From Alistipes sp. (lineage in GTDB: Bacteria > Bacteroidota > Bacteroidia > Bacteroidales > Rikenellaceae), in assembly GCA_017381935.1 (NCBI GenBank), contig JAFOBG010000005.1, forward strand, positions 62,001 to 126,000: a DNA stretch of 64,000 bases, given 5' to 3'. Numbering within the stretch: the stretch's first letter is position 1; every line of letters begins with the position of its first letter. The notes beneath the pieces were generated by a model. That model saw only the letters and a list, made by a program, of their open reading frames with translations. It was not told where the DNA came from and did no database searches. A program made the translations under genes and the position numbers. This document shows, one piece after another, positions 52,803 through 60,938 of this stretch.

Positions 52803-55802
52803 TTAGAATGGTAATCCTACACCTGCCGAGAAGTACACCCCTTTTTTGCCATGAGGCTTATATAGGGAGAGGGTTACTGCTGTTGTTGCAGCAGCAGGCA
52901 TGCGGAATATGTTTATATCGAATGTTACATCACCACCGTAGGAGAATAGATGATTACGTGCCGATTGTAGCTTCACACGGTCAAGCTCAGGATAGGCGAT
53001 AAAGAACTGTTTGCCAAATGAGGCATAATCACAACCCAAGTTGACACGAATACGCTTGAAGTAGAGCAGTGATGGAATACCTCCCTCCGGATAGCAGATA
53101 GGGAACTGATAGTTCAGAGAGACTGCTATATAGTCTCTGTTTTCAACCTCTGCCATGTGGAAACCTCGTGGAATGAGTCGAGACGAGTTGAATGAGAAGT
53201 TTGATGCCAACACCTTAGATTCAAAGCCTCCAATGCTATTTTGGTATAGAGCTGCTAAGTTTAGGGAGTGGTGGCGGGCAAATCCCGGTATATACAACTT
53301 GCCATATAACGATATAAGTTGACCGAAGTCGGAGTTTATAGGGTTAAAGGCGTAATTGGCAGACACTACATAGCCTAAGCGAGGTAAAAAGTCCTTATGA
53401 GCAAGGGCTACTTGGTCCTGGAATCCTATTCCGGTCTGTAACAGATGTAATCCCTCAGAGTATCCGATTGTGGCAAGATTGGTAATTTGTCCTCCCTCAA
53501 TTTTTAATTTGTCTAATTTCGCCACAAGACCGTTTGAGTAGTTCCATCCCACGTTTATAGCAAAGATTCTTGTGTGGTAGCCACATTGGAAGTAGAGAGG
53601 GAGTGAGGCCGATACGCCAATGTTGTAGTATCGTTTCTTTTCAGGTGCATCAGGGAAGACGATTTCATACTTGCCTGTCTCCTCATTCTTATTGTATGTG
53701 TAGGCGGTGTACATTTGCTGCTGGCCTCCGTATGAGCCGCTAAGCGACAGATTGACACCTAAACCATAATATCGGATAGTACCCTTGAAGAAGTGTCCGC
53801 TTGACTTGTTCCAACCCCATGTTGCAAAGCCCTCGGTATTTGAGAGTAGACTTTGAGACATAACGGTAGCTCCAAGATTGAAATCCATAGCTCCCTCCTC
53901 AACAAGCTCAAATGGGTCGTAAGAGGTAGGGGCCCACGAGTGAACGTTAAAGAGGTGGGTAAACTTAGAGTAGCGACGGGAGCGATATCTCTGCATAGTC
54001 TCTACTGAGTCAGCACCACTAAAACGGACAGTATCAAGGTTTATCACGTTCCACTTCTTACGAGGTGGGTTGACAATATTCTTTGGAGTGAGCGCAGGAT
54101 ATACACGAGTCATCTTTTGACTATCTACATCCTGTACAGAGAGGTGATAACCATCTTTGTCGTATGTAGTCATTACTACTCGACTATCATAAGTTGGAGC
54201 AGGTGAGAATGAACCATACTTTGATTGAGAGATTTGATACTCCTCTCCGGTTGATAGATTGAGACAATGTACTTCATCCTTTCCGGAGGCTATAGAACCA
54301 AAATAGAGCACTCCATTCATCGCCTTAAGGTCTGAGATGGTAATGTAAGCACCTTGTGTAATGTGGCTTGTAGTTCCATCTTTGTTTACACGGCCCATCC
54401 ACATGCCGCTATCATCGGTGGCAATAAAGTAGAGAGACTTTGTTGTGTTATCGTATGCCAAAGAGTGAATCTCAGTACCTGATGCCATAGTTGTAAGGCG
54501 AGTACGGGATTGAGCGTCGCCATAGACAATGGCAAACTCTCCATTGGGATAGTACTCTACCCATGCGATTTTATCACTACTCTCAATTGGTGTAGGGTAG
54601 AGTGCGTTTCTATAGCGACCCATGCTCTTTGGGATGCAGTTGTCCAGGTCGGTGTAACAGATACGGGAGTTGACTCTCTGTTGATAGAGAAGACTACGAC
54701 GATACTCGGTCCACCAGATTTTGCCATCCTGCATAGCCGGACGGGATGAGAGCCTTCCGATATTACAAATCTTTCTCTCATTTCCACTCTGCTCGTTGGT
54801 TATTACAATGGCGGCAGGTGTATCAAGCGACTCTTTGATTGAGACGATACTCTGACTGCCGAACATTATCGGGTGGCTGTATGTAGTATAGCTCCTTTGT
54901 TGAGGAGCCTTTATGCGGACAGATGACTCCTCGACTTGTGGCAAGGTGCTCCAAAAACGGTTTAAATCCATGAAGGTCTCCTTAGCAAGTAGTGTCGCAT
55001 CGGTCTTGTAAAAACGCTTCATGGCTACGTATGAAGGTACAATCACATACGGATTACGCACGGAGTAGTTGACAACCTTGTCCCAAATATTCTCGTCATA
55101 CTTAGTATTAGCGTATGCTGTAATCTGATAGCCCATCTGGTAGTGGTCGGGGATGAACTCACGATATGAGCCGCAGAACCACTTGTCGATATTCTTTTTT
55201 GCCAGGATATTATCTACATTGGCTCTGTAGTATATGCTAAACGATGGCTGTAATGCTCTGCCGAAGGTTGACATGGCTGTCTCAGAGATAACGGCATCGC
55301 CCTCTATACCCCATAGAGGCATAAAGAGCAGACCTATCGTTGAACTCTGCTGACCCAATAGGTAGCTGAAGGCCTTTACCCAGCCGTGGTTGATATTGTT
55401 GTATTGTACGGCATGTCTGTACTCGTGAGCCGCCAGTTGCTTGAGCCACGGCATGGAGTAGTTATTTGCTGCTGAAGGGGCACTGAGAATTTCAACACGC
55501 TTAGGGAGCCACATCACAAGGCCGTTTGATAGCATATTTTCAGGATGTATCACAAATGGGATATCCATCGCACCATATCTAAAGCCAAAGTCAATAGATG
55601 GTTGTATGGCCCTTACATAGTGCATCATGCGGTATGCAACAGTTGTGGCCGTATCGGGGTAGATGACAGATATTTTGTTATCCTTTATCTTGCGCCATGA
55701 CATACTTTCAGGGTCGGCACCCCATGAGTAGAATTGTGCCGAAGCCGTGCTACAGAATAGTAGCATGGCAAGACCGAGAAGTATGTATCGTAATCCTTTC
55801 AC
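52803..55802 (-). CDS. HEXXH metalloprotease with beta-propeller and outer-membrane barrel
   Basis: A 999-residue protein with a signal peptide (cleavage near ASAQ, 23). Residues 110-180 form a gluzincin-type metalloprotease core: HEYRH (126-130) and a likely third ligand Glu167 in WGIEGDA. About residues 300-600 look like TolB/WD-type propeller blades (KICNIGRLSSRPAMQDGKIWW, KSLYFIATDDSGMW). From about 640 to the end there are barrel strands ending in a terminal aromatic (FSAGVGLPF). So one chain appears to join a surface or periplasmic protease to an outer-membrane barrel. It overlaps a secreted protein by one base and precedes pbp1A. Substrate unknown. Confidence 0.75.
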   Translation of the reverse strand: MKGLRYILLGLAMLLFCSTASAQFYSWGADPESMSWRKIKDNKISVIYPDTATTVAYRMMHYVRAIQPSIDFGFRYGAMDIPFVIHPENMLSNGLVMWLPKRVEILSAPSAANNYSMPWLKQLAAHEYRHAVQYNNINHGWVKAFSYLLGQQSSTIGLLFMPLWGIEGDAVISETAMSTFGRALQPSFSIYYRANVDNILAKKNIDKWFCGSYREFIPDHYQMGYQITAYANTKYDENIWDKVVNYSVRNPYVIVPSYVAMKRFYKTDATLLAKETFMDLNRFWSTLPQVEESSVRIKAPQQRSYTTYSHPIMFGSQSIVSIKESLDTPAAIVITNEQSGNERKICNIGRLSSRPAMQDGKIWWTEYRRSLLYQQRVNSRICYTDLDNCIPKSMGRYRNALYPTPIESSDKIAWVEYYPNGEFAIVYGDAQSRTRLTTMASGTEIHSLAYDNTTKSLYFIATDDSGMWMGRVNKDGTTSHITQGAYITISDLKAMNGVLYFGSIASGKDEVHCLNLSTGEEYQISQSKYGSFSPAPTYDSRVVMTTYDKDGYHLSVQDVDSQKMTRVYPALTPKNIVNPPRKKWNVINLDTVRFSGADSVETMQRYRSRRYSKFTHLFNVHSWAPTSYDPFELVEEGAMDFNLGATVMSQSLLSNTEGFATWGWNKSSGHFFKGTIRYYGLGVNLSLSGSYGGQQQMYTAYTYNKNEETGKYEIVFPDAPEKKRYYNIGVSASLPLYFQCGYHTRIFAINVGWNYSNGLVAKLDKLKIEGGQITNLATIGYSEGLHLLQTGIGFQDQVALAHKDFLPRLGYVVSANYAFNPINSDFGQLISLYGKLYIPGFARHHSLNLAALYQNSIGGFESKVLASNFSFNSSRLIPRGFHMAEVENRDYIAVSLNYQFPICYPEGGIPSLLYFKRIRVNLGCDYASFGKQFFIAYPELDRVKLQSARNHLFSYGGDVTFDINIFRMPAAATTAVTLSLYKPHGKKGVYFSAGVGLPF

Positions 55803-56527
55803 TATTCAAATTTAAGATATTTCCATCCCTCAGCAGTATAACAACCTACTTTGCCTGCTTTGGTGTCGTAATATAGAGTACCTACCGGTACGGCTGTTGA
55901 CTCTAACTGAGAGTTTTGGTAAAATGTCGTTGTCGGAGCCTTGTCAAAGCCTGCAAGGGTAAATGGTACAAATGATACAGCCCAGCGGCGGCCAAAATCA
56001 ACACCCTCTTTTGCATCATCGGAGCCTAACTTAACCCAACCGAAATGACGCTTTGCCTTGTACAGACCCTTAGGCGAATAGACCTGTATGCATGCAATAT
56101 CTGGTGCTTGCTTGCCGATGAGCATGGTCAAGCGACAGGTCTCGCTACCATTCCAACCTTCGAAAAGGTGGCCTCCGTCAACAAATGTTGTATATGGTTT
56201 GTCGGTGCTATTGTTCCAGCGACCCTTACCTCCACGGACAGAGAACATAGTAGTACTCTCAAATACGCCATTGACAGTATTGAATATCGGCTGCTCTGCA
56301 GTGTTAAAGCCGTAGTTGTACTTTACATCCTGCCACTTGCTCCACTCGCTGTTGATGGGCTGCGATTTTACAACGTAGTTTTCAGCCTGCTTTTCAAGCT
56401 CAGATACTCTCTCTTGTAACTGCTTGATAAGGGCCAATAGCTCTTTGCGGGCAATCTTTTGTGCAGATAGCTCACAGGTTGTAAATAGCAATAGCGCTAA
56501 ACATAGGGTTCGGACAATACTTTTCAT
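55802..56527 (-). CDS. Secreted protein of unknown function with N-terminal coiled coil
   Basis: A 241-residue exported protein (signal cleavage near LSAQ, 23). Residues 24-50 form a short heptad-like helix (ELLALIKQLQERVSELEKQAENY), useful for oligomerising. The rest is beta-rich with many Trp and Gly residues. I do not recognise the family. It shares a message with the metalloprotease-barrel protein (one-base overlap) and sui1 (2-base gap), so it may partner the former. Confidence 0.65.
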   Translation of the reverse strand: MKSIVRTLCLALLLFTTCELSAQKIARKELLALIKQLQERVSELEKQAENYVVKSQPINSEWSKWQDVKYNYGFNTAEQPIFNTVNGVFESTTMFSVRGGKGRWNNSTDKPYTTFVDGGHLFEGWNGSETCRLTMLIGKQAPDIACIQVYSPKGLYKAKRHFGWVKLGSDDAKEGVDFGRRWAVSFVPFTLAGFDKAPTTTFYQNSQLESTAVPVGTLYYDTKAGKVGCYTAEGWKYLKFE

Positions 56528-56529
56528 AG

Positions 56530-56868
56530 TTAAACCTTTTTTGTGCGACTATATCCCTCAGCAATAAGAATTTGTAGCACACGCTCTCTATTCTCACCCT
56601 GTATAATTATCTCGCCATTCTTTACTGAACCTCCTACGCCTATTTTGCGTTTTAGAATCTTGCCTAAATTCTCCAAATCCTCGTCGTTGCCTACAAAGCC
56701 ACGCACAACGGTAGCTATCTTCCCGGCTCTACCGTGAGTATCACGCCATACACGTAGATTTTGTCTCTCCTTAGGCAGAGTCTCAATGTTTGGGCTCTGC
56801 TCTGTCTCGTATTTAAAATCAGGGTTGGTTGAGTACACCACACCAAGTCTCTCTTTCCAGTCCGACAT
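56530..56868 (-). CDS. SUI1/YciH-family translation factor
   Basis: About 112 residues from the ATG at 56868 (MSDWKERLGVVYSTNPDF). The C-terminal 80 residues match the eIF1/SUI1 fold: RAGKIATVVRGFVG, LGKILKRKIGVGGSVKNGEIIIQGE, and a final GYSRTKKV. YciH proteins bind the small subunit and can influence start-site choice. The longer frame upstream of this ATG covers the promoter and is not coding. Confidence 0.9.
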   Translation of the reverse strand: MSDWKERLGVVYSTNPDFKYETEQSPNIETLPKERQNLRVWRDTHGRAGKIATVVRGFVGNDEDLENLGKILKRKIGVGGSVKNGEIIIQGENRERVLQILIAEGYSRTKKV

Positions 56869-56902
56869 CTTCAATTTAATGTTTTTAACATTAACAACGG
56901 TG

Positions 56903-56910
56903 CAAAAGTA
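56903..56910 (-). promoter_or_regulatory. -7 promoter box for the sui1-to-asd operon
   Basis: TACTTTTGCACC on the minus strand, 35 bases before the sui1 start; divergent from the DUF4435 promoter. Confidence 0.6.
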
Positions 56911-56942
56911 ATCAATATTTTGCAGATTTGCAGAGATTGAAG

Positions 56943-56950
56943 TATATTTG
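56943..56950 (+). promoter_or_regulatory. -7 promoter box for the DUF4435 gene
   Basis: TATATTTG, 22 bases before the ATG at 56972. Confidence 0.55.
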
Positions 56951-56971
56951 TTACATCCAAGTCTAAAAGTT

Positions 56972-58042
56972 ATGAGCAAAAAGGCTGAAATTAGAGAAAA
57001 AAGAGAGCAGGAGAGAATCGAAAAGATGCGAAATAGAGCCTTAATCTCCGGCAAAGTCGATTTGACAACTCTTCCCGAACCGATACGAATAGATGATGGC
57101 AGAAAGTGTGTCCGTGTATTTGTCGAAGGTTATGAAGATGTAGCATTCTGGAGGGGAATTTTCGACCATTTTACAAACCCATACCTGCGCTTTGAAATAT
57201 CGGTGCCCACAAGAGACGATTTGCCTAAAGGCAAAAAGGTGCTTATAAATAATGCAGATAAAGCTTGTGAGACACTACTGCTCTGTATGGATTCTGACTT
57301 TGACTATCTGCTTAGCGATGATGATGAACAGAGCCGTCTGATTGCGTCAAATCCATATATGTTTCACACCTACGCTTATGCTACTGAGAACTATCTCTGC
57401 TATGCCCCATCTCTGCATAATGTTTGTGTGAAGGCGACAAAAAATGATGCTCGAATATTCAGCTTTGAGCAGTTTATGGCCGACTATTCGAGGATTATAT
57501 ACCCTCTCTTTTTGTGGTATGTCTATTCTGCAAGTCGCCATACTGAAAACGTCTTTCCGCTTGCCGATTTTAAGAGCGCTGTAAAACTGAACTATCTCGA
57601 TATCCCAAATAACGGGCAAGGTACTCTTGAGTGGTTGGCTCGTCAGGTGGAGCGTCAAGAGCAGAGCCTAAAGCATAACTATCCCGATATGGCAGAGGAT
57701 ATGCCTCGATTTGGGGAGTATTTGCGTACAAAGGGTGTAGAGCCGGAACTGACCTATCTCTTCATGCATGGGCATACATTGATGGATAATGTGGTTATGG
57801 TTATTCTTCACGATGTGTGCGAGAAACTTCGCCAGATGTCTATTGCTAAGATTGTCTCCTCCTCAAAAAAAGGTATTGCGTTGAATAATGAGATGAGTAA
57901 CTACAAAAATACATTGCGCTCAATCCGTGATGTATTACTCGATAATGAAAACTACACTTCATGTCCACTTTATAAACTGTTAAAGGCTGATATTCAGAAA
58001 TATATAGATTCGACCATTTCAAAATTATATCAGCGAGATTGA
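56972..58042 (+). CDS. DUF4435 (TOPRIM-like) protein
   Basis: About 356 residues. A basic N-terminal helix is followed by a TOPRIM-like core: FVEGYEDVAFW (the Glu motif, near residue 52) and LLCMDSDFDYLLSDD (the DxD motif, near 100). This is the DUF4435 arrangement, related to the nuclease part of OLD-family proteins. Such proteins often pair with an ATPase; here it stands alone between strong regulatory signals. Role unknown; nucleic-acid metabolism or defence is an inference from the fold. Confidence 0.75.
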   Translation: MSKKAEIREKREQERIEKMRNRALISGKVDLTTLPEPIRIDDGRKCVRVFVEGYEDVAFWRGIFDHFTNPYLRFEISVPTRDDLPKGKKVLINNADKACETLLLCMDSDFDYLLSDDDEQSRLIASNPYMFHTYAYATENYLCYAPSLHNVCVKATKNDARIFSFEQFMADYSRIIYPLFLWYVYSASRHTENVFPLADFKSAVKLNYLDIPNNGQGTLEWLARQVERQEQSLKHNYPDMAEDMPRFGEYLRTKGVEPELTYLFMHGHTLMDNVVMVILHDVCEKLRQMSIAKIVSSSKKGIALNNEMSNYKNTLRSIRDVLLDNENYTSCPLYKLLKADIQKYIDSTISKLYQRD

Positions 58043-58061
58043 GAATAGCAGAAGAGTAATA

Positions 58062-58104
58062 AAGACAAGAGTACTGCCACTTTTTATGGCAGTACTCTTG
58101 TCTT
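58062..58104 (+). terminator. Strong bidirectional terminator
   Basis: A perfect 18-bp stem (62-79 with 87-104 of this block) and a 7-base loop, lying between the convergent DUF4435 and antiporter genes. It is the longest perfect hairpin I found in the window. Confidence 0.85.
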
Positions 58105-58125
58105 ATGTCGGCGTTGTGAACTACT

Positions 58126-59616
58126 TTAGAACTTGATTACATCGTCAAGACCGAGCTCCTTATAGTGCACTTGCAACTCTTCATTTCGGTCTGAAAGAAT
58201 GAGTAATTTATCGCCCAAAGTAAGCTCAGTGCTACCTTGTGGAACGAAGTAGTCTCCGTCTCGGCAAACCATAATTACGAGAGTATGTTGAGGCAAATTT
58301 ATTTGACTCAGTGTATTTCCTGAGGCGAGCATTTGATTGTTAACATCCACCTCTGTAAATGCAGACTTCATCCTATCCTGGAATGCATCTCCGAATGAAC
58401 TTTCACGCTCTTTTTTCGCCACGCCAAGGGTATTTGCCATGCCACTGACGGTAGTACCTTGCAGGAGCAGAGATACAATGGTTACAATGAAGACGACATT
58501 GAAAATCAGCTCTGCGTGTGGAACTCTATCTACAAGAGGATAGGTAGCAAATATTATCGGTACTGCACCTCTAAGGCCTACCCATGAGACATAAAGTCTT
58601 GCCTTTTTAGTGAAGTTTCTAAATGGTAGCAGGCTGAGATTAACGGCTATAGGTCGTGCTATAAAGGTCATAAATATAGCTGTTACAGCACCCAAAAGAA
58701 GCGTTTTAGGGTCAAGTAACGAGCGTGTATTTACGAGTAATCCGAGCATGATAAACATTATTATCTGCACTAACCATGTAACGCCATCAAAGAATGTTAC
58801 CATGGTACGTTTATGGACTAACTTGTGGTTGCCAACAACCAAACCTGCTATATATACAGCTAAGTATCCGTTACCATAGATAAGCGTTGTAAATGAGAAT
58901 GTTAGGAATACAAACGCTAACAGCAATATCGAGTATAGGGATGCGTTTGTAATGTTTATCTTGTTGATAGTCCATACTGCGGCACGGCCAAAACCATATC
59001 CTGCCAGAGCACCTACGCCCATCTGGATAATAAACATGATTATACTCGTACCCACACCAGCAGCCTCCTTGCCAGGGGAGAGCATATCTACAAGAAGAAC
59101 AACCAAAATATATGCTACAGGGTCATTTGAGCCACTCTCTAACTCAAGCAGAGGCCTCAGATTCTCTTTGAGCCCCTGCTTTTTTGTTCTTAGAATGGAG
59201 AATACCGATGCGGAGTCTGTAGAGGACATGGTTGAGGCAAGAAGTAAAGCGAGTGGAAAACTAAGCTCTACTCCTAACCACGGAGAGACAGCATATATAA
59301 ATCCTCCGAGGATAAAGGCGGTGAGTAGTACACCTACTGTTGCCAAAACAACGCCAGGGAACATAACAGACCTAATCTCTGATAATTTGGTATCCATACC
59401 ACCTGAGAAGAGTATGATGCTGAGTGCAATCATACCCATAAACTGAGTCAGCTCAGGGGAGTTGAATGATAGGATATCATATCCAAAGAATATACCCACG
59501 CCGAGGAATAACAACAAGGCGGGTGTCCCGAGTCGGTATGCAACTTTACCGGCTAAAACAGCTACAAAGAGCAGTATGGCGCCAATTAATAGAAAATTTT
59601 CGGTTGTTATCTCCAT
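58126..59616 (-). CDS. K+/H+ antiporter, NhaP2/CvrA type
   Basis: A 496-residue membrane transporter of the CPA1 family with about twelve helices (1-395) and a cytoplasmic TrkA-C domain at the end (about 420-490; LVIMVCRDGDYFVPQGSTELTLGDKLLIL). The ELESGSNDPVAYIL segment near 157 holds the two acidic residues expected for cation/proton exchange. TrkA-C suggests gating by a nucleotide or ion. It is 9 bases after a small membrane protein. Confidence 0.88.
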   Translation of the reverse strand: MEITTENFLLIGAILLFVAVLAGKVAYRLGTPALLLFLGVGIFFGYDILSFNSPELTQFMGMIALSIILFSGGMDTKLSEIRSVMFPGVVLATVGVLLTAFILGGFIYAVSPWLGVELSFPLALLLASTMSSTDSASVFSILRTKKQGLKENLRPLLELESGSNDPVAYILVVLLVDMLSPGKEAAGVGTSIIMFIIQMGVGALAGYGFGRAAVWTINKINITNASLYSILLLAFVFLTFSFTTLIYGNGYLAVYIAGLVVGNHKLVHKRTMVTFFDGVTWLVQIIMFIMLGLLVNTRSLLDPKTLLLGAVTAIFMTFIARPIAVNLSLLPFRNFTKKARLYVSWVGLRGAVPIIFATYPLVDRVPHAELIFNVVFIVTIVSLLLQGTTVSGMANTLGVAKKERESSFGDAFQDRMKSAFTEVDVNNQMLASGNTLSQINLPQHTLVIMVCRDGDYFVPQGSTELTLGDKLLILSDRNEELQVHYKELGLDDVIKF

Positions 59617-59625
59617 TGTTTATTA

Positions 59626-60123
59626 TTACTTGTTCATTATAGTTACGCTACAGAGCTCTCTGTACTCCAACTCGGCATACTCAAAGAGTTGTACAGCTGC
59701 AAAAGAATGGTCTGGCAGATGTGAAATCATCAGACAAAGTGCCGATACCTCGCAAGTAGGAATTGCAAGCAACTTTGAGACATCTTTACTACCTATAGCG
59801 TTGATTATCTCACTTCTACGAGAACGGTCAAAGTTGAGGGTTGTGGTAGTCAGAAACACTCCTCTATCCTTGTGATATGGAGCTCCTTTGCCTATTACTC
59901 GGCCGAGCAACCAAACACCGCCTGCAACAGCTGTAGCCATGGCTACGATTATTACAGTAGAGTTAATATCGTCATACTGAGGGCCGTTGAGTATGGCTGA
60001 TGAAATAAATGGAAGAACGATAGCTATAACGATTAAAATTATTGGCAATACAATGCTCTTGCGACGAGCAATAATGTTGTTGCACGAAGCATAGATTGCC
60101 TCGTAAAAAATTGTTTTATTCAT
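59626..60123 (-). CDS. Small membrane protein of unknown function
   Basis: A 165-residue protein with two hydrophobic helices (about 24-44 and 57-78) and a cytoplasmic C-terminal half. I recognise no family. It precedes the antiporter by 9 bases and likely shares its message, so it may assist or regulate it. No TAnnTTTG box is visible in the 63 bases upstream. Confidence 0.6.
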   Translation of the reverse strand: MNKTIFYEAIYASCNNIIARRKSIVLPIILIVIAIVLPFISSAILNGPQYDDINSTVIIVAMATAVAGGVWLLGRVIGKGAPYHKDRGVFLTTTTLNFDRSRRSEIINAIGSKDVSKLLAIPTCEVSALCLMISHLPDHSFAAVQLFEYAELEYRELCSVTIMNK

Positions 60124-60186
60124 CTCTTTATTGTTTTAGTTGTTAAAATTGTGATTTTTTGAATGTTTTTTGGTAAAAAGCGGGTA

Positions 60187-60558
60187 TCACAATCGTAACT
60201 GACAAAACGTGTAAAGGAAGTATTCAACAATACGCTTGCCACTAAAAAGATATAGAGAAAAATGTATGCGATATTCACCCCTTGCTGCTATTGTTGTAGA
60301 AGCGGGAATGTCCGATATAATGCGTGTATGGTTACTTCTTATGCCTGAGCTGGTTGTATTTGTAGTCGGAATGGTTACAGACTCAGTTTTGCAGGCAAAG
60401 TCGTTATGGCGATGATAGCACTCAATCTGTGAGATTAATTTATTGGCTAACTGCTCTTTAGGTAGCTCTTTGCACTCCGTATTGCAACGTAAAGCTACAC
60501 CCTGTCCAAAAAATGAAGAACAGAGTACAAATAGCAATATGGATAATAATCTACGCAT
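60187..60558 (-). CDS. Hypothetical small secreted protein
   Basis: About 123 residues from the ATG at 60558, with a signal-like start (MRRLLSILLFVLCSSFFGQG) and four cysteines in the next 40 residues that could form disulphides. Family unknown. The -7 box (60565-60572) ends only 6 bases before the ATG, so the mRNA would be leaderless or nearly so. Confidence 0.5.
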   Translation of the reverse strand: MRRLLSILLFVLCSSFFGQGVALRCNTECKELPKEQLANKLISQIECYHRHNDFACKTESVTIPTTNTTSSGIRSNHTRIISDIPASTTIAARGEYRIHFSLYLFSGKRIVEYFLYTFCQLRL

Positions 60559-60564
60559 TGTGCA

Positions 60565-60572
60565 CAAAGGTA
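60565..60572 (-). promoter_or_regulatory. Promoter of the 123-residue secreted protein
   Basis: TACCTTTG on the minus strand with TTG 20 bases upstream. The predicted start of transcription is within about 3 bases of the ATG. Confidence 0.6.
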
Positions 60573-60678
60573 GTAAATCGGCAACGAAAAAACAAGTTTT
60601 TTGTTCTCTGAGGTCATGTTTATTATTGTAAATGAATATAAATGCTATTTGGCAAACTACTCTGAATAGCTAAAAGAT

Positions 60679-60822
60679 AAAAAAAATGAGAGAGCCCTCC
60701 GTTAACGCTCTCTCCTGGTGGCAATACGATAAAATCACACACGCATCGCCTAGCCACCTCCCTTTTAATTAACTAACTTTACTACCTTTATCTCTTTCGG
60801 AAATGATGGAACGGAGGTTTTC
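60679..60822 (-). ncRNA. Structured small RNA candidate with terminator
   Basis: The minus strand carries TATCTTTG (60828-60835), about 140 bases without a credible protein, and a clear terminator: an 8-bp stem GAGAGAGC/GCTCTCTC (60688-60695 with 60707-60714) then TTTTTTTT (60679-60686). Just before it is a nested hairpin, GGTGGC/GCCACC (60717-60722 with 60753-60758) enclosing CGAT/ATCG. The 5' region has AACGGAGG-type complement (60810-60817) to the terminator loop (60696-60703), eight bases, so the two ends can pair. It fills the 370-base gap between the GT2 and the secreted-protein gene. No known family recognised. Confidence 0.55.
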
Positions 60823-60827
60823 AGGAA

Positions 60828-60835
60828 CAAAGATA
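60828..60835 (-). promoter_or_regulatory. Promoter of the small RNA candidate
   Basis: TATCTTTG on the minus strand. The -33 region falls in the T-run of the GT2 terminator and is poor. Confidence 0.5.
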
Positions 60836-60838
60836 ATG

Positions 60839-60876
60839 AAAAAACATATTTTCTGGAAATATCATCAGAAAATATG
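60839..60876 (-). terminator. Rho-independent terminator of the GT2 gene
   Basis: A perfect 11-bp stem (CATATTTTCTG, 60845-60855, with CAGAAAATATG, 60866-60876), 10-base loop, then TTTTTT on the minus strand. Confidence 0.75.
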
Positions 60877-60879
60877 ATA

Positions 60880-60887
60880 GGGGGGGG
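60880..60887. repeat. G8 homopolymer tract
   Basis: Eight consecutive G on the plus strand in the non-coding gap between the GT2 stop and its terminator. It lies about 45 bases upstream of the small-RNA -7 box. Tracts of this kind can change length during replication. Confidence 0.85.
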
Positions 60888-60938
60888 TAATTATAAGTTT
60901 AAATTATGCGATTTGGCCGATTATATGCCGAAGTAGTC

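Noticed and set aside
56869-57054. N-terminal extension of the SUI1 protein
   Set aside because: It runs through the promoter and into the divergent DUF4435 gene; SUI1 proteins are about 110 residues.
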